Assembly: GCA_024641445.1 (NCBI GenBank)
Contig: JAHEDA010000194.1
Location: 1-5,146, forward strand
DNA from: Gammaproteobacteria bacterium
GTDB taxonomy: Bacteria > Pseudomonadota > Gammaproteobacteria > UBA6429 > Thiohalophilaceae
Reading direction: 5' to 3'
DNA length: 5,146 nucleotides
In this document: in pieces, positions 4,426 to 5,146 of the stretch
Position numbering within the stretch: position 1 is the first letter of the stretch
Layout: every line of letters begins with the position of its first letter
Notes under the pieces: model-generated
Told to the model about the DNA's origin: nothing
Database searches by the model: none
Seen by the model: the letters and a program-made list of their open reading frames with translations, nothing else
Translations under genes and position numbers: made by a program

Positions 4426-5146
4426 TTACTTACGCGCCAGCTCTCGTGCCTTGTACTGACTCAATGCCGCCAAGCGTGCCGGGGGTGTCATCTCACCCAG
4501 CTGCCGCGCCCGTGAATAAAAACACGCCAGCTTGCCCTGACACTCTGACAGTACCGCCTGGAAGGCGGGCACCCACTCATGATAGGTGGCGATGATGGCA
4601 AGGTGGGCATTGTTTAGGTCTTGTGCCATCCAGGCGTCGTAACCCTTGTAGCCCTGCCACTGCCCCTGTTTCATCTTGCTATAACGCTGTTTCAACGCGG
4701 CAAAGGCCGCGGCCTTCTGCGCACGCATCTGTTGCGGGGTAATGGCCTCGGCATACAAGGCCTTGAGATCGTCCCGCGTTTGTTGCAAGAGTACATTGAG
4801 TTGCTGGCGTCGTTTTTGTCGCTGTACATATTCCTGGTAGGCAGTGCTGTCATTTTGCGAGGCAAACCAACGCTGTAGCCCGTCTAGCTCCACCGTCGTC
4901 GCAAAGGACTCATTAAAGGCCGAGTCGTTTTCGACGTACAGCTCCTGGTGTGCGAGCTCATGAAAGATCAGGCCCGCAACACTGGCCTTATCGCGTCGCA
5001 GCATGGTGTTGAGCAGGGGGTCGCTAGTCCAGCCCAGGGTTGAGTAAGCCTGCACCCCGCCGACATAAGTCTCCAGGCCTTGCTGTTGTAATTCCTTGGC
5101 AAAGGCCTGTGCCTTGGCCTCGGTGTAATAACCGCGATAACTGATA
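4426..5146 (-). CDS. Predicted zinc aminopeptidase, PF10023-like, 5' end outside the window
   Basis: The frame is open to the right edge, so the N-terminus is missing; 239 residues are visible. The GTG at 5055 is not the true start, because the frame upstream still encodes family-like sequence (ISYRGYYTEAKAQAF, then ETYVGGVQAYSTLGW). The catalytic zinc motif HELAH (visible residues 62-66) is followed by FNESFAT, whose glutamate (about 79) is the probable third zinc ligand. This combination and the phrase AYSTLGW...DPLLNTML are typical of the predicted aminopeptidase family PF10023, whose members are usually about 350 residues, so roughly one third is lost. The C-terminal half is helical and rich in Gln and Arg, ending QYKARELARK. 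Family members usually carry an N-terminal export or lipoprotein signal, which cannot be checked here. It is convergent with the YebC-family gene. Confidence 0.85.
   Translation of the reverse strand, partial: ISYRGYYTEAKAQAFAKELQQQGLETYVGGVQAYSTLGWTSDPLLNTMLRRDKASVAGLIFHELAHQELYVENDSAFNESFATTVELDGLQRWFASQNDSTAYQEYVQRQKRRQQLNVLLQQTRDDLKALYAEAITPQQMRAQKAAAFAALKQRYSKMKQGQWQGYKGYDAWMAQDLNNAHLAIIATYHEWVPAFQAVLSECQGKLACFYSRARQLGEMTPPARLAALSQYKARELARK

Overview
The window looks like chromosomal DNA from a gammaproteobacterium. The evidence is a GTG-started YebC/PmpR-family gene of a type common in that class, a PF10023-like periplasmic peptidase, and two kinds of short intergenic inverted repeat often seen in sulfur-oxidising and related Gammaproteobacteria. 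This placement rests on protein and repeat resemblance read by eye, so genus cannot be given.

Layout. Positions 1-275 are non-coding: AGCCCAAC/GTTGGGCT repeat modules at 1-66, then an A+T-rich stretch with a long imperfect inverted repeat (195-233) and a short hairpin (240-256). Positions 276-688 (+) form an A+T-rich islet with two small membrane-protein reading frames. The first is 29% G+C by hand count, clearly below the flanks. The two frames become one 137-residue protein if the run of seven A at 438-444 is read with one extra A or a -1 slip. This is either a recently broken gene or a recoded one.

Positions 743-3274 hold a minus-strand cluster read right to left. It contains an orphan PhnD-like periplasmic binding protein (3274-2453), a mono-haem c-type cytochrome whose frame overlaps the end of the binding-protein gene (2481-1969), and, after 129 nt, a secreted metallophosphoesterase-like protein (1839-796). 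A stem-loop terminator at 743-767 ends the cluster. The cytochrome has no visible export signal and no obvious methionine axial ligand. No ABC ATPase or permease is present, so the binding protein may act in sensing or redox rather than uptake.

A 288-nt divergent spacer (3275-3562) carries a good sigma70-type promoter for the plus-strand YebC-family gene (3563-4264). A 161-nt convergent spacer (4265-4425) with a second repeat hairpin separates it from a minus-strand HExxH peptidase, which runs off the right edge of the window (4426-5146).

No rRNA, tRNA, CRISPR array, transposase, integrase or replication origin was seen. The candidate unusual biology is the split membrane gene with its A7 junction and the binding-protein/cytochrome overlap.
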